Source of the DNA: Roseospira visakhapatnamensis | GTDB taxonomy: Bacteria > Pseudomonadota > Alphaproteobacteria > Rhodospirillales > Rhodospirillaceae | Reading direction: 5' to 3' | Length of the DNA stretch: 64,000 nt | NCBI RefSeq assembly: GCF_014197915.1 | Contig: NZ_JACIGK010000001.1 | Location: 295,263-359,262 of the forward strand | Notes under the pieces: generated by a model | Told to the model about the DNA's origin: nothing | Seen by the model: the letters and a program-made list of their open reading frames with translations, nothing else | The model's database searches: none | Translations under genes and position numbers: made by a program | Part shown: one piece after another, positions 45,891 through 53,975 of the stretch | How positions within the stretch are numbered: the first letter of the stretch is position 1 | Layout of the letters: each line of letters opens with the position of its first letter

Positions 45891-47240
45891 ATGTCCGCGC
45901 GAACTGAATATGAAACGGGCTCGCCAACCGTGACCGGGATGCGGGTCGTCCCGGTGGCCGGCCAGGACAGCATGCTGCTCAACCTGAGCGGCGCGCACGG
46001 CCCCTACTTCACGCGCAACATCCTGCTTCTCTCCGACAGCGCCGGCCGCCTGGGCGTCGGCGAGGTCCCGGGCGGCGAAGCCATCCGCCAGACCCTGGAG
46101 GACGCGACCCCCCTGGTGGTCGGGCGGACCATCGGCGATTACAAGAGCGTGCTGAACCAGATCCGCGCCCGGTTCGCGGACCGGGACGCGGGGGGACGGG
46201 GGCTTCAGACCTTCGACCTGCGCACCACCATCCACGCCGTGACCGCCGTCGAGACCGCCCTTCTGGACCTGTTCGGCCAGTTCCTGGACCTGCCGCTGGC
46301 CGCCCTCCTCGGCGACGGGCAGCAGCGCGACGCGGTCAAGATGCTGGGCTACCTGTTCTACATCGGCGACCGGCGAAAGACCGATCTGCCCTATCGCGAC
46401 GGTTCCGCGTCACGAGATCCCTGGGAGCGGCTGCGCGACGAGGAAGCCCTGACCCCGGAGGCCATCGCGCGCCTGGCCGAGGCCGCCCACGAGCGCTACG
46501 GGTTCACCGAGTTCAAGCTCAAGGGCGGGGTGCTGGCCGGCGAGGAGGAGATGCTGGCCATCGAGGCCATCGCCCGGCGCTTCCCCAAGGCCCGCGTCAA
46601 CATCGATCCCAACGGCGCCTGGTCGCTGGCGGAGGCCATCCGCCTCTGCCGGGGGCGGGGGGATATCCTCGCCTATGCCGAGGACCCCTGCGGCGCCGAG
46701 GCCGGCTACTCCGGCCGCGAGACCATGGCCGAGTTCCGCCGCGCCACCGGCCTGCCCACGGCCACCAACATGGTGGCCACCGACTGGCGGCAGATGGGCC
46801 ATTCGGTGCTGTTGCAGGCGGTCGACATCCCCCTGGCGGACCCGCACTTCTGGACCATGAGCGGGGCCGTGCGCGTGGCCCAGATGTGTGCCGACTGGGG
46901 GCTGACCTGGGGCTCTCACTCCAACAACCACTTCGACATCTCGCTGGCCATGATCACCCAGGCCGCCGCGGCGGCGCCCGGGGACATCACCGCCATCGAC
47001 ACCCACTGGATCTGGCAAGACGGCCAGCGGCTAACCACGGACCCGCCGCGCATCGTCGACAGCCATGTCGCCGTTCCCGACCGGCCGGGTCTGGGCGTCG
47101 AGCCGGACCTGGAGCGGATCGAGGCCGCCCACGACCTCTACAAGGCGCGGGCCCTCGGCGCGCGGGACGACGCGGCCGCCATGCGCGTGCTGATCCCCGG
47201 CTGGACCTTCGACCCCAAACGCCCCTGCCTGGTGCGATAG
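45891..47240 (+). CDS. gudD: Glucarate dehydratase
   Basis: A 449-residue enolase-superfamily enzyme that dehydrates D-glucarate (and L-idarate) to 5-keto-4-deoxy-glucarate. It aligns by eye along its whole length with E. coli GudD (446 residues). Conserved features are the catalytic lysines in FKLKGG (209 and 211), metal ligands Asp239 (NIDPNGAW), Glu264 (AYAEDPCG) and Asn293 (ATNM), the catalytic His343 (GSHSNNHFD), and the C-terminus [27 protein letters not shown]. The start at 45891 gives the usual N-terminal length; 45810 is less likely. First gene of gudD-garL-garR, 9 bp from garL. Confidence 0.96.
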   Translation: MSARTEYETGSPTVTGMRVVPVAGQDSMLLNLSGAHGPYFTRNILLLSDSAGRLGVGEVPGGEAIRQTLEDATPLVVGRTIGDYKSVLNQIRARFADRDAGGRGLQTFDLRTTIHAVTAVETALLDLFGQFLDLPLAALLGDGQQRDAVKMLGYLFYIGDRRKTDLPYRDGSASRDPWERLRDEEALTPEAIARLAEAAHERYGFTEFKLKGGVLAGEEEMLAIEAIARRFPKARVNIDPNGAWSLAEAIRLCRGRGDILAYAEDPCGAEAGYSGRETMAEFRRATGLPTATNMVATDWRQMGHSVLLQAVDIPLADPHFWTMSGAVRVAQMCADWGLTWGSHSNNHFDISLAMITQAAAAAPGDITAIDTHWIWQDGQRLTTDPPRIVDSHVAVPDRPGLGVEPDLERIEAAHDLYKARALGARDDAAAMRVLIPGWTFDPKRPCLVR

Positions 47241-47249
47241 GAGACCATC

Positions 47250-48038
47250 ATGCGTCCGAACAAGCTTCGCGAGGTCTGGGCCTCCGGCGGCGCGATCCTC
47301 AATGGCTGGCTCACCATCCCCAGCGCCTTCTCGGCGGAGACCATGGCCCACCAGGGGTGGGATTCCCTGACCGTGGACCTCCAGCACGGCGTGCTCGACT
47401 ACCAGACGGCGGTCACCATGTTCACCGCCGTGTCGACCACCCAGACGGTTCCGATCGCCCGCGTGCCCTGGCTGGATCCGGGGATCCTGATGAAGGTCCT
47501 GGACGCCGGGGCCTACGCGGTCATCTGCCCGATGATCAACACCCGGGAGGAGGCCGAACGGCTGGTCGCGGCAACCCACTACCCGCCGCGCGGCACGCGC
47601 AGTTTCGGGCCGATCCGCGCCCTGCTGTACGGCGGTCCGGACTATCCGGCGCACGCCAACGACACCATCGTGGTCTTCGCCATGATCGAGACGCGCCAGG
47701 GGCTCGACAACCTGGAGGACATCCTGCGCGTGCCGGGGCTGGACGCGATCTACATCGGCCCCTCGGACCTGTCGCTCGCCCTGGGCTGCACGCCCACCTT
47801 CGACGACGTGGACCCGCCGGTGGCCGAGGCCATCGCCTACATCCTCGCCAAGGCCAAGGAGCACGGGAAGATCGCGGGCTGCCACAACGGCACACCCGAA
47901 TATGCCCTGAAGCGGATCGAAATGGGCTTCCAGTTCGTCACCATTGCCTCGGACGCCCGCCTGATGGCGGCGGGCGCCCAGCGCGTCCTGGGCACCCTGC
48001 GGGCGACCGCGCCCGGCCCCGGGGCCAAGGCATCCTGA
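47250..48038 (+). CDS. garL: 2-dehydro-3-deoxyglucarate aldolase-type (HpcH/HpaI) enzyme
   Basis: A 262-residue class II aldolase of the HpcH/HpaI family. It is expected to cleave 5-keto-4-deoxy-glucarate to pyruvate and tartronate semialdehyde. The catalytic His is in TVDLQHGVLDY, the metal ligands in MIETRQGLDN (Glu) and IGPSDLSLALG (Asp), and the phosphate/carboxylate-binding Arg in PIARVPWLDPG. Position between gudD and garR argues for the GarL role; 4-hydroxy-2-oxoheptanedioate or related aldolases are the family alternatives. Confidence 0.85.
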   Translation: MRPNKLREVWASGGAILNGWLTIPSAFSAETMAHQGWDSLTVDLQHGVLDYQTAVTMFTAVSTTQTVPIARVPWLDPGILMKVLDAGAYAVICPMINTREEAERLVAATHYPPRGTRSFGPIRALLYGGPDYPAHANDTIVVFAMIETRQGLDNLEDILRVPGLDAIYIGPSDLSLALGCTPTFDDVDPPVAEAIAYILAKAKEHGKIAGCHNGTPEYALKRIEMGFQFVTIASDARLMAAGAQRVLGTLRATAPGPGAKAS

Positions 48039-48057
48039 ACGAGGAGTAGACAACGGC

Positions 48058-48939
48058 ATGAGCAAGCTTGGGTTCATTGGACTGGGCATCATGGGCACGC
48101 CCATGGCCGGTCACCTGATCGCCGGCGGTCACGATCTGGCGCTCACCACCCTGGGCGAGGTGCCCCGGGCGTTGACCGACGCCGGCGGCACGGCCTGCGC
48201 GACCGCGCGGGAGGTCGCCGAGGCGGCCGACATCCTCTTCGTCATGGTTCCCGACACCCCCCAGGTCGAGGCGGTCCTGTTCGGCGACAACGGCGTCGCG
48301 GAGGGCCTGTCCCCCGGCAAGACCGTGGTCGACATGAGCTCCATTTCGCCCATGGCCACCAAGGACTTCGCCAAGCGGATCAACGGTCTGGGGTGCGACT
48401 ACATCGACGCGCCGGTGTCGGGCGGAGAGGTCGGCGCCAAGGGCGCGACCCTGACCATCATGTGCGGCGGGTCCGAGGAGGCGTTCGCCCGGGTGAAGCC
48501 TCTGTTCGATCTCATGGGCAAGAACGTCACCCTGGTGGGCGGCAACGGCGACGGACAGACCTGCAAGGTGGCCAACCAGATCATCGTCGCCCTGACCATC
48601 GAGGCGGTGGGCGAGGCCCTGCTGTTCGCCTCCAAGGCGGGCGCCGACCCGGCCAAGGTGCGCGAGGCCCTGATGGGCGGATTCGCCTCGTCCAAGATTC
48701 TCGAAATCCACGGCGAGCGCATGGTCAAACGCACCTTCGACCCGGGCTTCCGGATCGAGCTGCATCAGAAGGACCTGAACCTCGCCCTGTCGAACGCCCG
48801 ACAGATGGGCCTGAGCCTGCCCAACACCGCCACCGCCCAGGAGCTGTTCAACGCCTGCGCGGCCCATGGCGGATCCGCCTGGGACCACTCGGCCATGGTC
48901 CGCGCCCTGGAGATGCTGGCCGACCACGAGGTCGCCTGA
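48058..48939 (+). CDS. garR: Tartronate semialdehyde reductase (2-hydroxy-3-oxopropionate reductase)
   Basis: A 293-residue NAD(P)H-dependent beta-hydroxyacid dehydrogenase that reduces tartronate semialdehyde to D-glycerate. The Rossmann motif is GFIGLGIMGTPMAGHL at the N-terminus, the substrate motif DAPVSGGEVGAKGATLTIMCGG, and the catalytic Lys in GQTCKVANQIIVALTIEAVGEAL. The length fits GarR/GlxR. It completes the glucarate-to-glycerate path started by gudD and garL. A second homologue of this family lies at 55945. Confidence 0.92.
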   Translation: MSKLGFIGLGIMGTPMAGHLIAGGHDLALTTLGEVPRALTDAGGTACATAREVAEAADILFVMVPDTPQVEAVLFGDNGVAEGLSPGKTVVDMSSISPMATKDFAKRINGLGCDYIDAPVSGGEVGAKGATLTIMCGGSEEAFARVKPLFDLMGKNVTLVGGNGDGQTCKVANQIIVALTIEAVGEALLFASKAGADPAKVREALMGGFASSKILEIHGERMVKRTFDPGFRIELHQKDLNLALSNARQMGLSLPNTATAQELFNACAAHGGSAWDHSAMVRALEMLADHEVA

Positions 48940-49125
48940 CCCCGTGACGCCCGGGCACGCGGTGCGCCGCCCCCCCGGGGTGGCGCGCCGAGGCCAGGGC
49001 ACGAGAGTGAGAGGGAACACTGGACAGGCGCGACGGGCGCAACGCCCGCGCCGATATGGGCCGACGGTGGTCGACCACCGATGCAGACCATCGTTGACAC
49101 CGCGCCGTCAGGCCGGGACAAGATC

Positions 49126-49252
49126 ATACCAACGGTCATTGAGAATGACCGGTGCCGCCCTGGCACCGCTTTGCGGTGCCAAGATCTGGACCATCCGGGC
49201 GCCTGCAAGGCGCCCGGATGGTGGATGAGTCACACTCATCCGCCACTGGTAT
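49126..49252. repeat. 127-bp multi-hairpin element with ATACCA/TGGTAT ends
   Basis: The element is bounded by ATACCA and TGGTAT and contains a run of perfect hairpins with three-base loops. CGGTCATT-GAG-AATGACCG is at 49133-49151, GGCACCGC-TTT-GCGGTGCC at 49162-49180, a 14-bp stem with loop GCA at 49191-49221, and GGATGAGT-CAC-ACTCATCC at 49223-49241. GGTGCC at 49151-49156 could alternatively pair with GGCACC at 49162-49167. It lies between garR and hemG, inside a 394-bp non-coding gap (48940-49333); the remainder of that gap shows only GC-rich palindromic scraps. The first 26 bases recur at 63792 with one mismatch. Confidence 0.8.
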
Positions 49253-49333
49253 CAGTCCCGCCGCGACCGGACTCGCCCGTCGGGTCCCGGCATCCGTCTC
49301 CAGCGAAGACCCACTCACGGAGCTTTCACACCC

Positions 49334-49942
49334 ATGCCCGCGCTCGAACACCCGTTGCCGCCGGACGCGTCCGCCCCGCATGCCGGCCTGGTTCGCGTCG
49401 GCTTCGCGAGCCGCGACGGTCAGTCCAGGAAGATCGCCACACACATCGCCGAGCGGTTGCAGGCGGACGGCCTCGCCGCCGAGACTCTGGACCTCGCCGC
49501 TCCTCCCCCCGTGGCCCAGGCTGTGGCCGGCGCCACGCTCATGGTGGTCGTCGCCGCCGTGCGCTACGGCCATCACCTCAAGGAGGCCGACACCTTCCTC
49601 AAGGCGTACCGGGCGCATGCGAACGCGCCGCCGCTCGCGCTCGCCTCGGTCAACCTGACCGCCCGCAAGCCCGAGAAACAGACCCCCGAGACCAATGCCT
49701 ACATCAAGAAGCTGATCGCCCGGCACGACCTGCGGCCGGTCGTCGCCGCCGTGTTCGCGGGGCGGCTGGACTATCCGAGGTATCGCTGGTTCGACCGCAA
49801 CATCATTCGCCTGATCATGTGGCTGACCGGCGGGCCGACCGACGGCACAAGCACCATCGAATACACCTCGTGGCCGAGCGTCGATGCCTTCGCCGGGGAC
49901 ATTCTGGGCGCCGCGCGGACGGCCCGCGAGACGCGAGCCTGA
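49334..49942 (+). CDS. hemG: Flavodoxin-type protoporphyrinogen IX oxidase HemG
   Basis: A 202-residue FMN protein that oxidises protoporphyrinogen IX to protoporphyrin IX, passing electrons to quinones. The flavodoxin start VRVGFASRDGQSRKIATHIAERL, AAVRYGHHLKEA, and the HemG-specific SVNLTARKPEKQTPETNAYIKKL and DYPRYRWFDRNIIRLIMWLTGGPTDGTSTIEYTSW are all present and align with E. coli HemG. The N-terminal 18 residues are an extra Pro/Ala-rich lead. HemG is mostly a gammaproteobacterial form; alphaproteobacteria generally use HemJ. Monocistronic, preceded by the multi-hairpin element. Confidence 0.92.
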   Translation: MPALEHPLPPDASAPHAGLVRVGFASRDGQSRKIATHIAERLQADGLAAETLDLAAPPPVAQAVAGATLMVVVAAVRYGHHLKEADTFLKAYRAHANAPPLALASVNLTARKPEKQTPETNAYIKKLIARHDLRPVVAAVFAGRLDYPRYRWFDRNIIRLIMWLTGGPTDGTSTIEYTSWPSVDAFAGDILGAARTARETRA

Positions 49943-49948
49943 TGCCCC

Positions 49949-49980
49949 ACGCCTGGCCTGACGCCTGGCCTGACGCCTGA
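49949..49980 (+). repeat. 12-bp tandem repeat after hemG
   Basis: Two full copies of ACGCCTGGCCTG and a partial third just after the hemG stop codon. Two of the tga triplets in the unit are in the hemG frame beyond its stop. Confidence 0.7.
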
Positions 49981-49988
49981 CGGATCAC

Positions 49989-50025
49989 ACCCTCGTCGCC
50001 GGACGGTCTCCGCCGGCGCGAGGGT
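49989..50025 (+). terminator. Hairpin downstream of hemG
   Basis: ACCCTCG-(T)-CGCCGG pairs with CCGGCG-CGAGGGT, 13 bp with one bulged T and a 10-nt loop, 46 nt after the hemG stop. There is no T tract. Confidence 0.45.
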
Positions 50026-50169
50026 GGTCCCGTCACCGCCGTACCGACTTGTGTTCGATCCCGGGCAAGTCCGGACACAGGCGCGGGAGGATTGTTTCTC
50101 AAACGGTCGGTGTCCCGAAAAAATCGGGGGTGATTTCGAACCCACCTTTGGCGCATGAGAACTGCCGGA

Positions 50170-50183
50170 TGGTATCGATAACA
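50170..50183. promoter_or_regulatory. GntR/IdnR-type operator upstream of the regulator gene
   Basis: TGGTATCGATAACA differs at one base from the palindrome TGTTATCGATAACA. It lies 75 bp before the regulator start, consistent with autoregulation. The form TGTTA-N4-TAACA is the known half-site pattern of GntR/IdnR in enterobacteria. The 316-bp gap 49943-50258 holds nothing else clear. Confidence 0.65.
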
Positions 50184-50258
50184 ATTGACGGCGGCGACAT
50201 CCTTGGGCATGCTTCTTCAAGATGACCGGTGATGTGACTGTCTGGCGACGTGGTTTTC

Positions 50259-51359
50259 ATGGCCGAACGCCCCCCTGACCAACGCGACACGCAACCGTCG
50301 AGCCCCCGCCGCGCCCCCACCATGGCGGACGTGGCGCGCCGGGCCGGCGTGTCGGCGATGACGGTCTCGCGGGCGCTCAAGGGCAAGGGAACGGTGACCC
50401 CGCCCACCCAGGACCGCATCCTGAAGGCGGTCCAGGAACTGGGCTACGTGCTGGACAAGTCGGCCGGCGCCCTGTCGTCCAAGCAGACCGGGTTCGTCTC
50501 GGTGCTGATCCCGTCGCTCAACAACTCCAACTTCTCCGACACGGTACAGGGCATCTCCGAGGTGCTCGACACCGAGGCGATGCAGGTGTTGATCGGCACG
50601 ACCGGCTACTCGCGCGAGCGGGAGGAGGCCGTGATCGAAACCATGCTGCAACGGCGGCCGGAGGGGATCATCGTCACCGGCGGCAAGCACACGCCCCGCG
50701 CCCGCACCCTGCTGGGCCAGGCCGGCATTCCGGTGATCGAGACCTGGGACATGCCGGCCGCGCCCATCGACCATGTGGTCGGGTTCTCCAATGCCGCGAC
50801 CATCGAGGACCTGCTGGCCCGCCTCATGTTCCGGGGCTACCGGCGCATCGCCTTCATCGAGGGCGAGCACGGCGAGGACACCCGGGGGCACGACCGCCGC
50901 GCCGGCTACGAACGGGCGGTGGAGGCGCTGGGCCTGGAACGCTCCTGCGTCATCTCGGTCGGTCGCCCGCCGATCACCATCGAACACGGCGGCGGCGCCG
51001 TGGTGCGTCTGGTGGAGACCTGGCCGGAGGTCGAGGCCGTGATCTGCGTGTCCGACCTGTCGGCCTTCGGCGCCATCATGGAGTGTCATCGGCGCGGCTG
51101 GGCGGTGCCCGAACGGCTGGCGGTCGCCGGCTTCGGCGATTTCGAGGTCTCCCGCTTCTGCTGGCCGTCGATCACCACCGTCTCGGTGGGCAGCCGCGAC
51201 CTGGGCCGCCAGGCGGGGCGCCTGATGCTGGAGGCCATCACCGCCATGCGCACCGGGACTCCGCTGGCGCCCCGGCGCCTGAACATCCCGCATACGGTGA
51301 TCGAGCGCGACAGCACCGCCGTGCACCGGCATCCGGCCGCCACCCATCAGGTTGCGTGA
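50259..51359 (+). CDS. gntR: LacI-family regulator of the GntR/IdnR type
   Basis: A 366-residue repressor-type regulator. The helix-turn-helix is PTMADVARRAGVSAMTVSRALKG (residues about 20-42), the hinge GYVLDKSAGALSSKQTGFVSVLIPSLNNSNFSDTVQGISEVLD, and the sensor domain includes TTGYSREREEAVIETMLQRRPEGIIVTGGKHT, which matches gluconate-regulator GntR closely. Operator-like palindromes precede this gene, idnD/idnO, the lactonase and the ABC transporter, so it probably controls them all. Start ATG at 50259; a GTG at 50250 would add three residues. Confidence 0.88.
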   Translation: MAERPPDQRDTQPSSPRRAPTMADVARRAGVSAMTVSRALKGKGTVTPPTQDRILKAVQELGYVLDKSAGALSSKQTGFVSVLIPSLNNSNFSDTVQGISEVLDTEAMQVLIGTTGYSREREEAVIETMLQRRPEGIIVTGGKHTPRARTLLGQAGIPVIETWDMPAAPIDHVVGFSNAATIEDLLARLMFRGYRRIAFIEGEHGEDTRGHDRRAGYERAVEALGLERSCVISVGRPPITIEHGGGAVVRLVETWPEVEAVICVSDLSAFGAIMECHRRGWAVPERLAVAGFGDFEVSRFCWPSITTVSVGSRDLGRQAGRLMLEAITAMRTGTPLAPRRLNIPHTVIERDSTAVHRHPAATHQVA

Positions 51360-51389
51360 CGGCCGTCGGCCGGGGCCTCGGCGGCGCCC

Positions 51390-52448
51390 TCATGCGAAGG
51401 CGATCTGCACCTTCATGGCCGTGCGGCGGTCGCCGGCGGACTCGAAGGCGGCGACCGCCTGGTCCACGGGGAAGGTGCCGGTCAGCAGCGGCGCCAGCGG
51501 CACCCGCCCCGCGCCGATCAACGCCACCGCCCAGGCGAATTCCTCGTGGAAGCGGAACGACCCCCGCAGTTCGATTTCCTTGGCCACGATCTGGTTCTGC
51601 GGCAGCGTCACGTCTCCCCCCAGGCCGAGTTGCACCAGGCACCCGCGCGGGCGGATCACGTCCAGCGCCGCGCGCAGGGCGCGTTCGTTGCCCGAGGCCT
51701 CGAACACCACGTCGACCGAGCCCTTGTCGGCGCCATAAGCGGCCAGGGCGTCGGCGTCCGTGGCCACGTTGATGGTGCGGTCCGCCCCCACGGCGCGCGC
51801 GCGCGCCAGGGCTTCATCGACGACGTCGGTGGCCACCACCTCCAGCGCGCCGTGCAACTTGGCGGCGGCCACGACCAGCGCGCCGATGGGCCCCGTGCCG
51901 GTGACCAGCACCCGCTTGCCGATCAGGCCGCCGGCCCGGTTGACCGCGTGCAGGGCCACCGACAGCGGCTCGGCGAAGGCGGCCTCGGCGGCGCTGACAC
52001 CGGCGGGCAACACCTCGCACTGCCAGGCCTTGGCCACCAGGGCCTCGCTGAAGGCGCCCTGCACGTGCGGCGTGCGCATGGCGCTGCCGTAATAGCGCAT
52101 CTCCAGACACTGGTTGTACTGGGCGCGGCGGCAGTAGGCGCACCGACCGCAGGGCCGGCTGGGATTGACCGCCACCAGGTCGCCCACCGACAGGCCGGAA
52201 ACCTCGGACCCCACGGCGGCGACGCGCCCGGCCACCTCGTGGCCCAGGATCATCGGTTCGGTGAGGCGCACGGCGCCGAAACCGCCGTTGTTGAAGTAGT
52301 GCAGGTCGGATCCGCAGATGCCGCCGGCCTCGGTCCGGATCAGCACCTCGTCGGGACCGGCGACCGGGGTTTCGCGCTCCTCGATTCGCAGGTCCTTGGG
52401 GCCGTGGCACACGATGGCTTTCATGGGGGCTCTCATGGGGGCTGTCAT
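51390..52448 (-). CDS. idnD: L-idonate 5-dehydrogenase (zinc-type)
   Basis: A 352-residue medium-chain zinc dehydrogenase, expected to oxidise L-idonate to 5-keto-D-gluconate with NAD(P)+. The catalytic zinc ligands are in GGICGSDLHYF (Cys) and GHEVAGRV (His-Glu). The structural zinc cysteines are in NPSRPCGRCAYCRRAQYNQC. The NAD-binding GTGPIGALV follows. The ATG at 52448 has AGGAG 8 nt upstream; ATGs at 52436 and 52424 follow in frame. It is divergent from idnO with a perfect operator between them. Confidence 0.85.
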   Translation of the reverse strand: MTAPMRAPMKAIVCHGPKDLRIEERETPVAGPDEVLIRTEAGGICGSDLHYFNNGGFGAVRLTEPMILGHEVAGRVAAVGSEVSGLSVGDLVAVNPSRPCGRCAYCRRAQYNQCLEMRYYGSAMRTPHVQGAFSEALVAKAWQCEVLPAGVSAAEAAFAEPLSVALHAVNRAGGLIGKRVLVTGTGPIGALVVAAAKLHGALEVVATDVVDEALARARAVGADRTINVATDADALAAYGADKGSVDVVFEASGNERALRAALDVIRPRGCLVQLGLGGDVTLPQNQIVAKEIELRGSFRFHEEFAWAVALIGAGRVPLAPLLTGTFPVDQAVAAFESAGDRRTAMKVQIAFA

Positions 52449-52556
52449 GACGGACACTCCTTTCCGGAAAAGGACCAGATGGCGGGGGTCGGCGACGGGC
52501 GAACCCCGGCGGCAGACACGACGATCACGGTTGACTCCCGTCATCTCTTTGTCATA

Positions 52557-52570
52557 TGTTATCGATAACA
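52557..52570. promoter_or_regulatory. Perfect GntR/IdnR-type operator between idnD and idnO
   Basis: TGTTATCGATAACA, a perfect 14-bp palindrome. It lies 24 bp upstream of the idnO GTG and 108 bp upstream of the idnD ATG, so one site can control both directions. Confidence 0.8.
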
Positions 52571-52594
52571 AGACGACATGCAAGGGGAATCGCC

Positions 52595-53365
52595 GTGCAC
52601 GCCAAACAGATGTTCGACCTGACCGGGCACCGCGCCCTGGTCACCGGATCGGGACAGGGCATCGGCTTCGCGCTGGCCCGGGGCCTGTCTCAGGCCGGGG
52701 CGGACATCGTCCTCAACGACATTGATCCCGCCCGCCTGACGACGGCAGCCGAGACCCTCTCCGGCGAGGGCGCCACGGTGCGCACCCTGACCTTCGACGT
52801 GACGGATCCCGGGGCCGTGCAGACGGCCATCGACGGCTTCGAGGCGGACATCGGGGCCATCGACATCCTGGTCAACAACGCCGGCATGCAGGTGCGCGCG
52901 CCGCTGGAAGAGTTCCCTGTCGAGCGCTTCGACGCCCTGATGCGGCTGAACCTGAACGGTGTCTTCTACTGCGGCCAGGCGGTGGCCCGGCACATGATCC
53001 CCCGCAAGGCGGGCAAGATCGTCAACATCTGCTCCGTCCAGACGGCGCTGGCCCGGCCGTCGATCGCGCCCTACACGGCGTCGAAGGGGGGCGTGGCCAA
53101 CCTGACCAAGGGCATGGCCACCGACTGGGCGCGCCACGGGTTGCAGATCAACGGTCTGGCGCCGGGGTACTTCAAGACCGAACTGACCTCGGCCCTGGTC
53201 GCCGACGAGGCGTTCACGGCCTGGCTCAGCGCCCGCACCCCGGCCGGCCGTTGGGGCGACGTGGACGAGTTGATCGGCGCCTGCGTGTTCCTGGCCGCTC
53301 CCGCCTCCAGCTTCGTGAACGGACACATTCTCTATGTCGACGGCGGTATCACGAGTTCGGTTTGA
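52595..53365 (+). CDS. idnO: Gluconate 5-dehydrogenase (SDR)
   Basis: A 256-residue short-chain dehydrogenase that interconverts 5-keto-D-gluconate and D-gluconate with NADPH. The start is MFDLTGHRALVTGSGQGIGFALARGL (TGSGQGIG cofactor motif). The sequence has NNAGMQ, the catalytic Ser in CSVQTALAR, YTASKGG (Tyr/Lys), and the C-terminus FVNGHILYVDGGITSSV. The GTG at 52595, 6 nt after AAGGGGA, is preferred; ATG at 52610 is a second possibility. Its last 32 bases overlap the gluconokinase gene. Confidence 0.88.
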   Translation: MHAKQMFDLTGHRALVTGSGQGIGFALARGLSQAGADIVLNDIDPARLTTAAETLSGEGATVRTLTFDVTDPGAVQTAIDGFEADIGAIDILVNNAGMQVRAPLEEFPVERFDALMRLNLNGVFYCGQAVARHMIPRKAGKIVNICSVQTALARPSIAPYTASKGGVANLTKGMATDWARHGLQINGLAPGYFKTELTSALVADEAFTAWLSARTPAGRWGDVDELIGACVFLAAPASSFVNGHILYVDGGITSSV

Positions 53366-53897
53366 GCGGCGGCCCGTCGTCATCGTCATGGGCGTGTCCG
53401 GGTCGGGCAAGTCGACCGTCGGCGCCGCCCTGGCGGCACGGCTGGACGTGCCCTTCCTGGACGCGGACGACTATCACCCACCCGCGAGCGTGGACAAGAT
53501 GTCGCGCGGGATCCCGCTCACCGACGGCGACCGCTGGCCCTGGCTGGACGCGCTGGGCACGGCCATGCGGGCGCGCGCCGACGCCGTTGGCGGCGTGATC
53601 GCCGGCTGCTCGGCGCTCAAGCGGGCCTATCGCCAGCGCCTGAGGGACACGCTGGAGGTGCCCGTGGTGTTCGTGGTGCTGGACGGCGGCCGGGAGACCC
53701 TGCTCGCCCGCATGACCGCGCGCCCGGACCACTACATGCCGCCCAGCCTGCTCGACAGCCAGCGGGCCGACCTGGAGCGCCCGACCGACGACGAGCCGGC
53801 CGTGTCGCTGTCCATCGAGCAGGACGTGGACACCCTGGTGACCGAGGCACTGGCGGCGCTGGCGCCCCTGACGCCGGCCGCTGGGCGTTACCGATAA
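53334..53897 (+). CDS. gntK: Gluconokinase
   Basis: A 187-residue P-loop kinase that makes 6-phosphogluconate from D-gluconate and ATP. Walker A is MGVSGSGKSTVG; LDADDYHPPASVDKMSRGIPLTDGDRWPWLDALG is the gluconokinase signature; IAGCSALKRAYR and the lid follow. The only start codon that keeps the first beta strand (RPVVIVMGVSGSG) is ATG at 53334, which lies inside idnO in another frame. An operator-like palindrome overlaps its stop codon. Confidence 0.93.
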   Translation: MSTAVSRVRFERRPVVIVMGVSGSGKSTVGAALAARLDVPFLDADDYHPPASVDKMSRGIPLTDGDRWPWLDALGTAMRARADAVGGVIAGCSALKRAYRQRLRDTLEVPVVFVVLDGGRETLLARMTARPDHYMPPSLLDSQRADLERPTDDEPAVSLSIEQDVDTLVTEALAALAPLTPAAGRYR

Positions 53898-53914
53898 CAT
53901 AGGGATCGATAACA
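53886..53914. promoter_or_regulatory. Two adjacent GntR/IdnR-type operator copies before the lactonase gene
   Basis: CGTTACCGATAACA (53886-53899) differs at two positions from the palindrome TGTTATCGATAACA. AGGGATCGATAACA (53901-53914) shares the last 10 bases of it. Their centres are 15 bp apart. The first overlaps the gluconokinase stop codon, so the lactonase-hyi-reductase genes probably have their own controlled promoter. Confidence 0.55.
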
Positions 53915-53975
53915 GACGGGGACCGTGGAGACCGGCCGACCCGACCCCCGCACGGGAAACCATGGAGTCCGAGTG

